A stretch of 60,000 nt of DNA from Adiantum capillus-veneris (taxonomy: Eukaryota > Streptophyta > Polypodiopsida > Polypodiales > Pteridaceae). Below are positions 10,401 through 21,129 of the stretch, one piece after another. Below the pieces are notes generated by a model that searched no databases, was not told the origin of the DNA, and saw only the letters and a program-made list of their open reading frames with translations. The stretch spans positions 83,353,025 to 83,413,024 of the forward strand of contig CM043958.1 of the NCBI GenBank assembly GCA_014529385.2, read 5' to 3'. The stretch's first letter is position 1. Every line of letters starts with the position of its first letter. Made by a program: the position numbers and the translations under genes.

Positions 10401-10637
10401 TATTTAAAGATTACAAGGGATGCCCAAAAGCAAAGCCCCAAAAGCTTTCAAAACAAAAGCAAAAATTCTCTCTCTCTCTTAGAAAGTTAAAAAAATAAAG
10501 CAAATCAATTCTCTCTCCTTGTCCATGAATAGAGAAAAGCAGCCCAATTTGCGTCACTTGCTGGCCTTTTTTTCCGCCGTGAATCCCGCCGCAATTTCTG
10601 GAATCCGTACTGCTTGCCACGTGGCATTTCAGCCGCC

Positions 10638-10746
10638 TGTTTTAGGGTTTTCAGCCATATTAGGGTTTCAGCCAGCAGTTAGGCTTAGGGTTTCCAGAAA
10701 TTAGGGTTTCTGACAGAAATTAGGGTTTGCAGGAATTAGGGTTTCT
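10638..10746 (+). repeat. Degenerate TTAGGGTTT repeat
   Basis: The word TTAGGGTTT (or a near variant) recurs about seven times, separated by CAG(A)AAT/CAGCC-type spacers of 5-15 bp. The hexamer matches the plant telomere unit, but the spacing is irregular. Confidence 0.55.
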
Positions 10747-12360
10747 GCTCTCGGTAGCCACGTCATCACTTTGTGACACTCTCGACCTCATGCTGATTTA
10801 GCGCAGCCTTTCCCTGTCGGCTTGTCTTTGCCGATGCTGAGGAGGGCCTTCCTTGGCACCTACCTCGCTGCTGCTGATGCTGCTGAATGGAGGGGGCTGT
10901 CTAGCCTGACCTCGAGAGAGTCCCACTGGACTACATGCTGGAGTGACATCTCGTTGTCCCCGCACAGTGAAGAAGCCTTGGCTCTACTCCTTTGCTCTGA
11001 CTGCGTCGAAGCAGGCCTTGGTCATCTTAGGATAAACGCTGGCTGGCCGCTGGCTGCTGAATGTTGTCTTACGTCAAGTCACCGCGTCTCTGAACTGCGC
11101 CCAACACAATCCAGGAGATACTTAGAAGGATGAGCGACCCCGTCCCATCCCGGGTGCTTTATAGCTCGCGGCTTTGTTGTGTCCTTTGATGATTGATACA
11201 TTTTGTGGTAGCATCCTTGTACCTGTTCCTACTTCCTCTGAAGTGGTCTCTTTCCAGGCATCCGGATCCCGAAGCCATGAGGGTGGAGAATTCCCAACAC
11301 GCCCTACATCCACGGCGCTATTGTTATACTTTCCCATGGGGGGTTGCCTCTTCAATGCTGGTGAGCTTCACTTAGCTCCACCATTATGACAACCAAGGTT
11401 CCCGGGCCTAGGCCGCTGAATTGCTTAGCTTTTCTTTCCTACCTGTGAGTTCTTGAGCTGGAGATTCCGTCCAAGCTTGTTTGCTATTCGGGTTCGAAGC
11501 CCTTGTAGACAACCTGCACTTGCCGTCGATATTCGTGTCAAGGATCACACTCCCTGTACATTCTTCACTCCTTGTACCCTTTAAGCTCGATGATGCTAGG
11601 TTTGCATGTTCTAAACGAGGGACAGCCTGTCACGCTGCCCGTGACCCTGCCACAGGGGTCTATGTGCATATGCTTGCATTTTGAAGATGAGCCACTGCCA
11701 CTGTGACTCTGAGCCTGTGCCACCAGGCTCGAAGTGCCAATGCTAAAGTCACCTCGCCGTCCTTGTTGACAACAGAGGCTGTATCTGAATGAGTCGGTCC
11801 CTTACCTTGGGCCGCTCTGCCAAGCCATACCAATACCAGGTTGAAGCTCAATGGATGATAGTCACGTTTGACTCCGGGTCCGCTTACCTCTTCACAAGGT
11901 GCTGGTCAACTCCTAACGAGCCTGACTGATGAGAAATTTCATTTCTAAGGGCCGATTCCAACTGGAGGCCGATTGAAGGTGATTGCTAAAGGGGACACTT
12001 AGCATTGTGCCCCCGCGGTTGCCCGATGACTTGCCGCTGCTTTGATTCTTGATGGATGCTTGATGAGCATGGAGGGACTCTTCATCTAGAGCCCTCACCG
12101 AAGAAAATTTGGAGCCGACGTATCCTAACGACTCGAAGTACCCCTGTTGGGCATGTCTTCTGTGTATACCTTGAGCCATGGTTGGGCATCTGTTACCGGG
12201 CTTCCCACAATCCATTGGAGTCGCGTTACTTTGCAACCCCGGTCACATTCCTCGTGACCCAGTGCGTTTGCATCGCTGGCTTGTACCTTCTGTGATCATC
12301 TTGGCAGTAGATATTGCGTACTATGCTTTTGATGTCCCGCCGTTGAAGATCGCGGTTTTA

Positions 12361-12372
12361 GCTCTGATACCA
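12361..12372 (-). promoter_or_regulatory. Primer-binding site of element F
   Basis: The minus strand reads TGGTATCAGAGC two bases after the LTR end ...CCCTGTAACA. It fits initiator tRNA-Met priming. Confidence 0.85.
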
Positions 12373-12374
12373 AG

Positions 12375-13629
12375 TGTTACAGGGCTGCCCGGAACACTCA
12401 AGATGAACACCTTCACCTAGAGGCCAAGGGCCCGCAACTTGGAGATCGCGTGCTGGGTGGCTCGCGTCCACTGACTTGAGTCTCTTTGGCGACTCATTGA
12501 TGGGCTCGTCTAGAAAACGGCCCGAGATCACGTCTAGCTTGACGCGCGCGGGAACCTTCGTGGCACTGCGCGGACATGAAGTTGAGTTGAGTGCGGAAGC
12601 GTCTTTAGGATCAATGTTGAGCGAGCGAGGCTATTCGGGCCTTGAGCACATATCTAAGAGGTCCCCTTGGAACTCTCTCAGGACACTTTGAGTTAACTTG
12701 GAAAATTGCCAAAAAGTCTCCAGACCGCCTCGGGTCGAGGTGGGCCGAACCTGCCAGCAGCCCGTCGGTTGAGAACGAGGAGCGCCACGGGCGCGCGTTC
12801 ATGAATGTGCATGGTTGAACTCGAAGAGGAAGCCGAGGTCTCCGCGTGGAGTACCTAAACGTCCAAAACGGACAAGCCGTCCACGTGTAGCGCCGAGCCG
12901 ATGCTCGCCGGTGTGAACCAACTAGGAATCTGCCGACAACCATCGGCTGCGAATGAGTAGCGCCTTAGGCGCGCGTTCGTGAATGTACATGGCTGATCCC
13001 GAAGAGGAAGTCAAGACCTCCGCGGAGAGTACTTGAACGTCCAAAACGAACAACCTATCCGCGTGTAGCGCCTTGCTGACGCTCGCCGATGAGACCCGCC
13101 GACTATGAGCCAACGGCCCCGAAATTGGGTCATGGAGTCTCCGTGCGTGGCGGACTCCCCCGATTACCTCCACGTGATGAAGTGGAGAGGGACACTCCGT
13201 TACCGGGCACTCTCAAACCCCCGCACGCGTCTGTAGTACCTAGAACGGTGAGGTGAGGAGAAAATCAAGGTCAAGACTATGTCCCATCGTCCGTCGTCCC
13301 CATACCGGGTCCATCACGTGCCCCGCGGCACCGAGCCGTGGTTTGCCAAGATCGGGTGATCACCTTCCACCGTCACCCCGGAGACCCCCGAATCAACCGG
13401 AGTCCAACACCTACCCAATACTAATTTTTTCCAAATCACTACCGTAAGCGTGCTACGAGTATCTGCTTCACATGTCAGTTTGCCTATGCTGATCTCAAAT
13501 AGAGTGAGCACAGCACACCTAAAGCATGTGTCCATCCAATGACCAAAATGTTAAGTGTTTTCATAATGTGATTACCAACGGTTGTTTTCAAGGGCAAAAA
13601 CTCTTTCACAAGGGGGAAGTAATGTCACA
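12375..13629 (-). repeat. 5' LTR of element F (about 1255 bp)
   Basis: The inner end is fixed by the primer-binding site. The outer end is placed at 13629, where the minus strand starts TGTGACATTACTTCCCCC; this gives TGT...ACA termini. It is GC-rich with many CG dinucleotides and holds an internal duplication of about 179 bp. No second copy is visible, so the 3' LTR is missing or outside the window. The outer boundary is a reading of the termini only. Confidence 0.6.
12751..13105. repeat. Tandem duplication (~179 bp) inside LTR F
   Basis: Copy 1 (12751-12929) and copy 2 (12930-13105) share CTGCC...CGGC, the block GGCGCGCGTTC(A/G)TGAATGT, GAAGAGGAAG, ACGTCCAAAACG and CGTGTAGCGCC...GCTCGCCG in the same order. 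They have diverged noticeably. Confidence 0.75.
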
Positions 13630-14154
13630 AGGACTAAGACTCAGGCAGGTAAAAGTTGGGAGCGGGAGCTGAACACTTCTCTATGCCTATCACTTACTCT
13701 TGGAGCTTTGGCAAGGCCATGGCCATTGGACAAAACACGAGCCGCCTTCAGACGCCTTGTGCAGCCGAAAAAAGAAAGTACATCATATAGTGGCATAGGC
13801 ATAAACAAACCATCTGGATTTATGGAAGAATTTTACTAGCTTGAGGTTTGCTAGATTCACAGCAATAATTTCAGCTAATGACCCAGCTTTAATTATCTCC
13901 TTGTGACGCGAATCTAAGCCACCACTTCACACATAGTGGCATGGTCTTGAGGCTTTATATCGTCTAATCCACTAGAAGGAAAAATGAGGATAGACTTGCA
14001 ATCCCTTTCCAATTACGTAACAAGATAGGCACATCGCACAGATACTCTCGATAATGCAAGCATTACTGAGCAAAATGACGGAATTGTCAAAAATGAGTGG
14101 AAAACCTCCACCTCCATTACTCATGTGCAATGAAGAGATGGGTAGAAAAAATGT
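13630..14154. other. Spacer in putative intron 2 of the LdpA-like gene
   Basis: No coding region is recognised. It lies directly downstream (minus sense) of the exon 2 donor site and ends at the outer edge of LTR F. If the host gene is intact, this is the start of a very large transposon-filled intron. Confidence 0.4.
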
Positions 14155-14160
14155 ACTCAC

Positions 14161-14516
14161 CACCAGCTAGTGTGTAAACCAAGGAGAGATTGCGCACATC
14201 AGCCACATCCTGCAAGAGAAAGATGTTATCGAAAGCAGTATTAAGAGGAAGAAATCACTTAGAAAAAGATAACATTGTTGTGTTAATAGGCAACCTCAAA
14301 GCTCGCCCCACAGATGAGCTTGACCCAGCCTCCGCTCAAAAGAGAGTCATAGGGAGAGGTCGTATCAATGCAGCGGACTGCACTGCGAAACTCTGCTTGA
14401 TACGAAGAAGACGATAGACAGGCATAAAAGGCTGAGCTGGTCCTGACCAAAGGCTGCATAGGCGTCATTTTAATGGGCAATGTGACCAAGGAATTGGTTG
14501 CTTGCCACCCCGCCAT
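14161..14516 (-). CDS. LdpA-like 4Fe-4S protein, exons 1-2 (5' part)
   Basis: Exon 1 (14516-14295) starts at ATG 14514-14516 in a good plant context (CTATGGCG). It encodes about 60 Ser/Thr-rich, acid-poor residues that look like a plastid transit peptide, then GGWVKLICGASFE. An 85-bp intron (14294-14210) has GT...TTTCTCTTGCAG ends. Exon 2 (14209-14161, 49 nt) gives DVADVRNLSLVYTLAG and stops after the first base of the next codon at a donor GTGAGT. This matches the plant homologues of cyanobacterial LdpA, an iron-sulfur protein that adjusts circadian period with light or redox state, where VDCIDCAAD-type residues normally follow. That exon, and the downstream ferredoxin-type cysteine cluster, are not seen here. 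Either intron 2 is very long and holds the retrotransposons to the left, or this is a 5' gene fragment. Family assignment is from remembered motifs. Confidence 0.72.
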
Positions 14517-15337
14517 AGTTGCTAGTTCAGCGTTCACCTTCTCTATTTTTGGCTTGCTAGTATCCTATGGTTGAAGGTCGTTCAAGTGAGAGAAAGCAAT
14601 CTTGTCCTTTCCAAATGCTAGCTTCCAAAGGTGCATTCATTTTTGTTTTCTAAAAGAAACCTTGGTGTTGTGATGTGTTGGGTTAGGGAGATTTTCATTG
14701 TTCTCAGTGCATGATAAAGACTTACTTTAAATGTTTATTTCACTTTCATTTCATATCCTGACATGCTTTGACTTTTTTTGCATTCTATTGTTTTAGAATG
14801 TTAAAGTGAAACTTCATTTGCATAATTCTAGTAAATTCTATGGATATACACACACACATATATTTATGAGTTTTTTTTAATTTCACATTTCATTTCACAA
14901 CCTCGGATGGATTGACTTTACTTACATTCTATAACTTAATTATAGTCAATATTCAGGAAAATCTCTTTTATTAAGCGGTCGTCGATTGAGTTTTCTTCCC
15001 ACAAAGAAGCAAACCGGAAATACTATCATAAATTTAAAATTTGCAAGATTTTTTAACTATTTTCTCACATATTTCACCAGTTTTTCTTCCCTTTATCATG
15101 GTTTGCAACCAGGTAGTCTCCATTTTCAACCGGCTCAAGGCTAAGCTGAGACAATCCTTTCTAACTCAACCTAATGATTTTATCATGTTCTAATTATTTT
15201 AGAAAGCCATCCTGATTCTTTCACTTGTTTTGGTATGTAGAAAAAGGCTTGTATTTATATGAGTGTGATCCATGATGCGAAGTATTGATTCGATAATGTT
15301 TTTTTAATACTTTATTCTGTAAAGAGCCCTTTCAAAG
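14517..15337. other. AT-rich upstream region of the LdpA-like gene
   Basis: No ORF of note. If the gene is active, its promoter and 5' UTR should lie here on the minus strand. I cannot point to a convincing TATA box or transcription start. Confidence 0.35.
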
Positions 15338-15640
15338 TTTCATTAAAAGACTTCACGAAGACTCATTTCATTAAATTGTTTTACTATTTTCTATGCTTAT
15401 TATATCTATCTTTTTTACGAAGGTATTAGAATATACTTATGTTTTAGTTTTTCAGTGTGTTTTTTTATTGTATTATATTTATTTTACTTGCTTTCATTTA
15501 AAGATTTCACAAAGATTCATTTCATTAAATGATTTTATTATTTTCTATGCATATTAAATCTATCTATTTTATGAAAGTATTAAAATATACTTATGTTTTA
15601 GTTTTTCAATGTGTCTTTTTATTTTGTTATTATTTTAAGA
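15338..15640. repeat. 154-bp tandem duplication
   Basis: Copy 1 (15338-15491) and copy 2 (15492-15640) align throughout, beginning TTTCATT(A/T)AAAGA and containing CTTATGTTTTAGTTTTTCA. Period 154 bp, with scattered substitutions. Confidence 0.8.
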
Positions 15641-15649
15641 AAAAATAAT

Positions 15650-17302
15650 TGTCATAAAATCTAATATCTAACGAACCCAAATGATTTTCTCATATTAAAT
15701 TGATCACTTAATGTGGGAGAATAAATGGGAACAAGTGTTAAGATATAGATATGTGCTTATAGATTTATCTCAACACGGGGCCAATAGTAAAGGGGCCCAA
15801 ATGGGAGATGGTCTATCAAGAGCAAGGCTAACCAATGGAGCATAAGACCTTAGGGTTAGCTTCATTGAAGACTCCAATAATGTGTGTAAAAGTCCTTTGA
15901 CCTTAGGTAAGCTAGGGCTGAGCTTGAGGTGGGAACCCGGCCCAAGCTCGAGGTGATTGTCGTGCTTGAGGTGCTTGTCCTGCTTGAGGTGCTTGTCATG
16001 CTTGAGGTGCTTGATTAAGATGCTTGAGGTGCTTGACTGGCTCCATGCTTGAGGTGCTTGACTTGGTGCATGATTAAGGTGCTTGAGGTGCCTTGAGAAG
16101 CTTGCCTGAGATGCTTGTGGGAACACCCCCTACTTCAAGTGTTTAGTCATGCTTGATGACTAAGGGGCTTGCTCATCCAAAGTCAAAAATATCCCTACAA
16201 GGAGGGGGGCGAGCCTACAAGGGGGGCGGGGGGGGGGAGGGGGGGATGAGAGAGAACACACACACACACACACACACAAGGGAAGCCCCAGCTTGAAGAG
16301 GCAGCAAGGACACTTGTCAAGTTCCTTCCCATGTTGCCCTCATAGTGTGCCTGAAGCCTATTAGTTGGCCACCCAAGGGGTCCAATGATAATTTAGGATA
16401 TTTAATTAATTGATTTTGCATTTATCAAGTCCTCTCTCTCAAAGGGGAAAGGGGGACACTTGTCCCAAGGCTACCCATGTTGCTTGTAATGGCTCCTGCT
16501 TGTGATTGGCTAGGCCTGGAGGGGTCCAATGAGCTTCAAGCATGAGCTACAAGGGGGGGTCGACCCAAGCAAGCTAGGGGGGTTCTTAGGGGGTATACTC
16601 ACCCACACACACTCACAAACACTCTCATTGTGTACTATGCAAAGTGCAAGAGCTCCCTCTCCTTCTCCAAGCAAGTAGAGGTTGAGAGCCTACACCAACA
16701 CTCTTGGCTATGGAGTGCAAATCCATCCAAGAGCCATGCTTCAATGCTTGAGCTTGCCATCTATTTCTTCTTCATTACTATGCTATTATGTATGCTAGCA
16801 CAAGAGTTATGATAAGTGAGGAACTAGCTCTTTCTCGTATGAAATGTTTCTTCTTCCTCTTCCCTACCCTCATTCCCTGCTAGCTCTCTCCACCTTCGAA
16901 GGTGTTTGAGGTCTTGGGACTGAGGCTTGGTATAGTTAAAGCTTTCTTCACGTTTAGGTTATGCTATGATGGTGATGCATGAAGCTTTCCATCTTCATTG
17001 CTTCACCTAGGTCACAAGGAACACAAAGAATGTATTGTAACAAGTCTCTCTTTATGGGAGAAATCATAATACAAATGCCTATTGGAGGGGGGACCGGCTC
17101 CACATAAATCCGGTCCTCAATTGTTGTCATGTTCTCTAAATTCTCTCTTTTGCAAAAGTATTGTCCATGCCAAGTTAACTAATTGCTATAATTATGTTGG
17201 TATCTTCAATTATGTCTACCCGCTATGCTCACAAAATCATTTCTTGAAAGTACTCTCATTAAATTCCGCTACTCTCAAATTGAATAGGCAAATTCCATTA
17301 CA
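15650..17302 (+). mobile_element. Solo LTR of the B family (1653 bp)
   Basis: It begins TGTCATAAAATC and ends ...CCATTACA, flanked by a perfect target duplication ATAAT (15645-15649 and 17303-17307). It aligns along its whole length with the interrupted LTR at 35078-35356 plus 44196-45498 (opposite strand) and with the partial LTR at 50705-51038. No internal sequence is present, the typical product of LTR-LTR recombination. It contains a GCTTGAGGTGCTTG minisatellite (15960-16100), a G-rich run (16200-16250) and short CA tracts. It lies about 1.1 kb upstream of the LdpA-like start codon. Confidence 0.92.
15955..16110 (+). repeat. TGCTTGAGGTGCTTG minisatellite in the solo LTR
   Basis: The word GCTTGAGGTGCTTG recurs about seven times with 9- to 20-bp spacing. 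Shorter versions occur at the same site in the other B-family LTRs (45105-45220 and 51003-51030). Confidence 0.75.
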
Positions 17303-17640
17303 ATAATAATTTGTTTTCAGATGATAATGTCCAATGTACACCTTTCAACTTATTGTAAAAGTGGGACATTTCTTAATATATAAATTGTTGTTGATTATGT
17401 ATGTATAATATATGTATAATGGATAATATAATATATATTTTTATTTTGTTTTGTTTTCAAATGATTAGGGCCCCCAATCTTAGAAAAATAAAAATTCTTT
17501 CAAAACATCTTAAATGATAATGTTCAATGTGCACATTTTTCTTTATTATTTAATGGAGCATTTCTTAATATGTAAAACATTTATAATTATGTATGTATAA
17601 TGGATAATATAATTTTATATTAAAACACAACAAAAATTTC
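17303..17640. repeat. Diverged ~190-bp direct duplication
   Basis: GATAATGT(C/T)CAATGT(A/G)CAC, GCATTTCTTAATAT and TATGTATGTATAAT...GGATAATATAAT recur in order at about 17321-17430 and 17517-17615. The rest is AT-rich and low complexity. Confidence 0.55.
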
Positions 17641-17780
17641 ATGTGATTGTAAACACTCAGTTGAACTAACTTTCCATAAATCTCATCCCCCTCTTAACTT
17701 AGCAGGCCTTCGTGCCTTCTTACCTTGTTAAAATAGTCTTGTTTGATGGGATATAACATCTATAGAATACAGCAGGTCAT

Positions 17781-18149
17781 ATGCAAATTGCAATCAAGCA
17801 TTTAGCACTAAAGAAAACAAAACCGTCAGTAAGGCCCCCTGTCAGACGAAGGCATCGGACAGGGCCCAAAAATCCCTACTTGGGCGCTCTGGCTATCACA
17901 CACAGCGGAGGCTATCTCCTTTCAAACATCTACAACAGCAAATCAATTGATTCCACTTCCAATTCTCCAAGCACGCGTAAGAATTCGTTGCCTATCTTCA
18001 TAGGTTGGGCCCTTTCTGCTCTTCATGTCCGCTACTGGGCGAAGACCGAGGGGTCTAGGCCGAATGATTACTCACTACAGCGGACACACATAATAGCCAA
18101 TACCTTTTTGCCATGTCAATCGCACACACATCTGAGCAGACGTATGTGA
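17781..18149 (+). other. GC-richer island with a 122-codon ORF, unidentified
   Basis: This is a 370-bp island of mixed composition inside AT-rich DNA, with an open plus-strand frame. It contains a WALSALHVRYW segment and a basic N-terminus but no domain I recognise. The first codons are not clearly a start. The abrupt composition change suggests an insertion, possibly of organellar origin, but I could not match it to any organelle gene. It may not be coding. Confidence 0.25.
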
Positions 18150-18164
18150 CACGGATCTAAGATG

Positions 18165-18450
18165 CTATTATGTTTATGAGAGGACACAAAGCTAAGTGCA
18201 TCAATTAATACATATTATAGGGATGATTTTTTAGAGAGTTGGTTAGGCTTTAAAGAATCATATATATTTCAAAAAAAACGTTATTATGTTTATGGGAAGA
18301 CATAAAATTAAGTGCAGCTATTAAGATAGATTATATGGATGGTTTTTTAGAGAGTTAATTAAGTTTTAAAGAGAAGCATACACATTTTAAAATTGTTATT
18401 ATGTTTATGGGAGGACACAAAATTAAGTGCATTAATTAATAGAGATTAAT
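18165..18450 (+). repeat. 115-bp tandem repeat, about 2.5 copies
   Basis: Copies start at 18165, 18280 and 18395 (exact 115-bp spacing) with TTATTATGTTTATG(A/G)GA(A/G)GACA(C/T)A and contain TTTTTTAGAGAGTT. The third copy fades out after about 55 bp. Confidence 0.8.
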
Positions 18451-19015
18451 GGAGATTGATATTAGAAATGAAGATGTTGTTGGTTTGAATAAAGTTGAAG
18501 TATGTTAGCAATGAATAGATCTACTTGACGTGAATTTTGCAAATGGATTATGGTCAGAATCATTGAGAAAATAAAAAGGATGTTGTGTTAGCAGAGAGAA
18601 CAACAACTTTTAATGAGGCATGTACGGCAGTGGCAAGGAAAAATTAAATCTTTCTTGTGAACATGTATTTCTTGCAGCGAGGGGGATGAGCCCACAGAAC
18701 ATTATATCCAAATGAGCTTGTGCTACTATGTCTACTAATGAATGCTTTTTCTAGTATACGTGCTACATGTGAATTCTTACAGAACCTCTTTAGAAAGTAT
18801 GCACAATCCTATTCTTTTGTGTGGTTGTTCGGCAATGCACTTATATCTCTACAATATGGGATTGTTCTTGATATTGAAAGCTAGGACATATGAAATGGTT
18901 AAGGTGGATAGTTCATGAGTTGTAGAGTGTAGACTAGCATCACTTGACCAAGATATCAATGGGTTATCTAGCAACAACCTCCGCTAAAGTAATCCCCGTC
19001 CTATTGCATATATAG
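18451..19015. other. AT-rich spacer
   Basis: No coding region or repeat recognised apart from its border with repeat D at 19016. Confidence 0.4.
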
Positions 19016-20618
19016 TGATAGCCGTTTTTCGGCTCTCCGTATTGGCCATAGTGAGCCACCTGACCCAAGAAAAATCACCTTAACACTGTGGCGATCCTCA
19101 CCTTTTCATTATACATGGGCGTGTGTGAGTTAGGAGACTTTTCCTATATCTCCTTAAAAACCCTCACTTAGCTAATCACTGAGCTAGTTGAGCAAAAATA
19201 AAATAAAAATAAAAACCAAAATATATCATGGACCTTTTGTGTATAAGTATTTCATTGTATATAGGGCATAGATATAGAGATTTTTTATTATAATTATTTT
19301 TTGTATTTATTTAAATATATATGCCTAAGTATGTATGATTTACCTAAGTATGCTTCGTATATTTACTCACCATTACCATGATCTTTATTACCATGTCTTC
19401 TATAAAAAATCATTTCATGCAAGCTTCTCTTATTTTTGGTGTGAATCCACTCCAAAGAGAAACCTCAAAAAAAAACCATTCACCATCAGTCATTGCCTTT
19501 CATTAAATTTCTATTTTCTACAGGTAATTTTCCTTATCTCTTGTAAATAAATATACATTAATAAAAACAAACGAGAACCCTCCTCATTTGATTCCCTATA
19601 TTTTCATATATTTATCTTTCATATATACAGGTAACACTATTCTAGATTCTATGAGTTGTTTATATACTAGTCTGTTTTTTTTCCATCATATCTATATATT
19701 ATATTTGTGCATAATCCACAACTATGCATGTTTTCAAACCTCTAGAAATCTATTAGGTCATGCTCTCATGCAGGCTCACCTTTGGAGCCTTATGCAAATT
19801 CAACAAAAGGAGAGTCACCGAAGACTTTTTTTGTGAAGAAAGATAGGCATTTTAGCGGGATTTTTTATATCTATCTCCACTTCTAATTTGAAGCGGTAAC
19901 GTAAAGACAAAATGTGGACAAGAATTGAATAATCACCTCCAAAATTTTGATAATTTTTGGAGCTATCACCGGTGAGATAGAATTTTTTTTTGTGGACCCT
20001 AGTCTGTCCACTTTTCTCACAAGTAACCCATAGTCTTCTCTCGCCTCCTTTTCTACTTCCACACACACACACATATTTCTCTCTATTCCTCACTCAAACC
20101 TACAACTTCCACCGTTTTCTCTCACCCTCTTCACCATTAGCCTCCCCTCTTACACCCATAGCTCTCTTTTGAAGCTCTACCTTTATCCACCATCTCCATA
20201 TCTCTCTTTATTACTCCCATATTACAATTTTATTATACCCTTTCAATAATGCATAAAAAATCAGCAACCTAACCATACTTAATCTCTGCAAAATGGGGGG
20301 TTTTTTTATCAACAAAACCCTCATTCTCTTTGTGGTGATTCAACTATGGCAACAGTGTGAAAAGAAGACGAAGAAGAACGACGGTCACTTTTGACAATCT
20401 ACGCAAGTGTGAGTCCAAGATTCCTCAAGGATTCACCATCTCAAGGGTACACCCCTCTCATTCATCCCTCTTTTCTCATACTTCAAGTCATTTTATCCAT
20501 TGTAAATATATTACTAACTTTTCATAGTGATTGCTAACACTAACTATTAACCTACTAACACAAACACCCATTAACACAACTCTAAAAAGCACCTCCCCCC
20601 AAAACATGTACATATAAT

Positions 20619-20671
<53 letters not shown>

Positions 20672-21129
20672 CCCTTAAAACTTTACTTTCATCTTATCTA
20701 TCAACAATAATGCGCTCTCTTGAGCACACATCCATGACTCAAGCAGACAAGCAAGCCCGCAATGTTTTGATATTCAAAAAATAAATCATAATCCTGATTT
20801 GTTAGCTTGTAAAATATATTATCAATAAGCTTAATGAGGATTTTCTAACCTATAAATAGGTCCCTCTTCTTTTGTAAATCATCTCCAACATCTCACAAAG
20901 CACCCCAACACTCTATAGGCGTGAGGAGAGATTTAGGTGTAGTCATCACTTTGTGAGCTTCACACTTGGTGTGAGAGAAGCTTTGATGCTACACATTGCA
21001 AAGTGAGAGAGTGTGGGTGCCCTGTCTTAAACCACTATTGTACATGCTCTCCCACTATCAAGAATTGAGGTTTTGGTGCTTGAAAGGCATGTCTTGGTTC
21101 TCGAATCTTCGTCCTTTCACGTGTGCCAC
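19016..21129 (+). repeat. Repeat D, copy 1 (LTR-like, 2.1 kb)
   Basis: This aligns from TGATAGCCGTTTTT to ...GTGCCAC with copy 2 at 26928-29048, including a (CT)n array at the same relative position and the block CAAAGTGAGAGAGTG. TG...CA termini, AT-richness and the absence of ORFs suggest an LTR. The two copies are direct repeats about 7.9 kb apart. The copy is cut at 21129/21130 by the edge of LTR C, so GCCAC (21125-21129) may be one target copy for element C. Confidence 0.65.
20623..20669 (+). repeat. (CT)n array in repeat D copy 1
   Basis: About 23 CT units end in a short C run. The matching array in copy 2 is at 28549-28595. Confidence 0.95.

Larger units (their letters stand above)
8065..12360 (-). 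mobile_element. Internal region of element F, no coding capacity seen
   Basis: This segment lies between the primer-binding site at 12361-12372 and the right edge of element 2. It is GC-richer than its surroundings and has only short ORFs without motifs. Instead it holds several unrelated minisatellites (9148-9335, 9623-9805, 9828-10000) and a smaller AT-richer unit at about 10141-10745. With a proper LTR and primer-binding site but no gag or pol, it looks like a large retrotransposon derivative (LARD-like), or an element too decayed to read. The orientation is taken from the primer-binding site. Confidence 0.5.

Noticed and set aside
10638-10746. True interstitial telomere
   Set aside because: The TTAGGGTTT words are separated by irregular 5-15 bp spacers and do not form a head-to-tail array.
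11122-11375. Overlapping ORFs on both strands in the element F interior
   Set aside because: GC-richer DNA gives longer open frames by chance; no motifs, and the frames on the two strands overlap.
14283-14537. Start of the LdpA-like protein at 14537
   Set aside because: The codon there is GTG; the first in-frame ATG, with good context, is at 14516-14514.
15955-16110. CRISPR-like array from regular GCTTGAGGTGCTTG units
   Set aside because: Units and spacers are short and related to each other, and they lie inside a plant LTR; this is a minisatellite.
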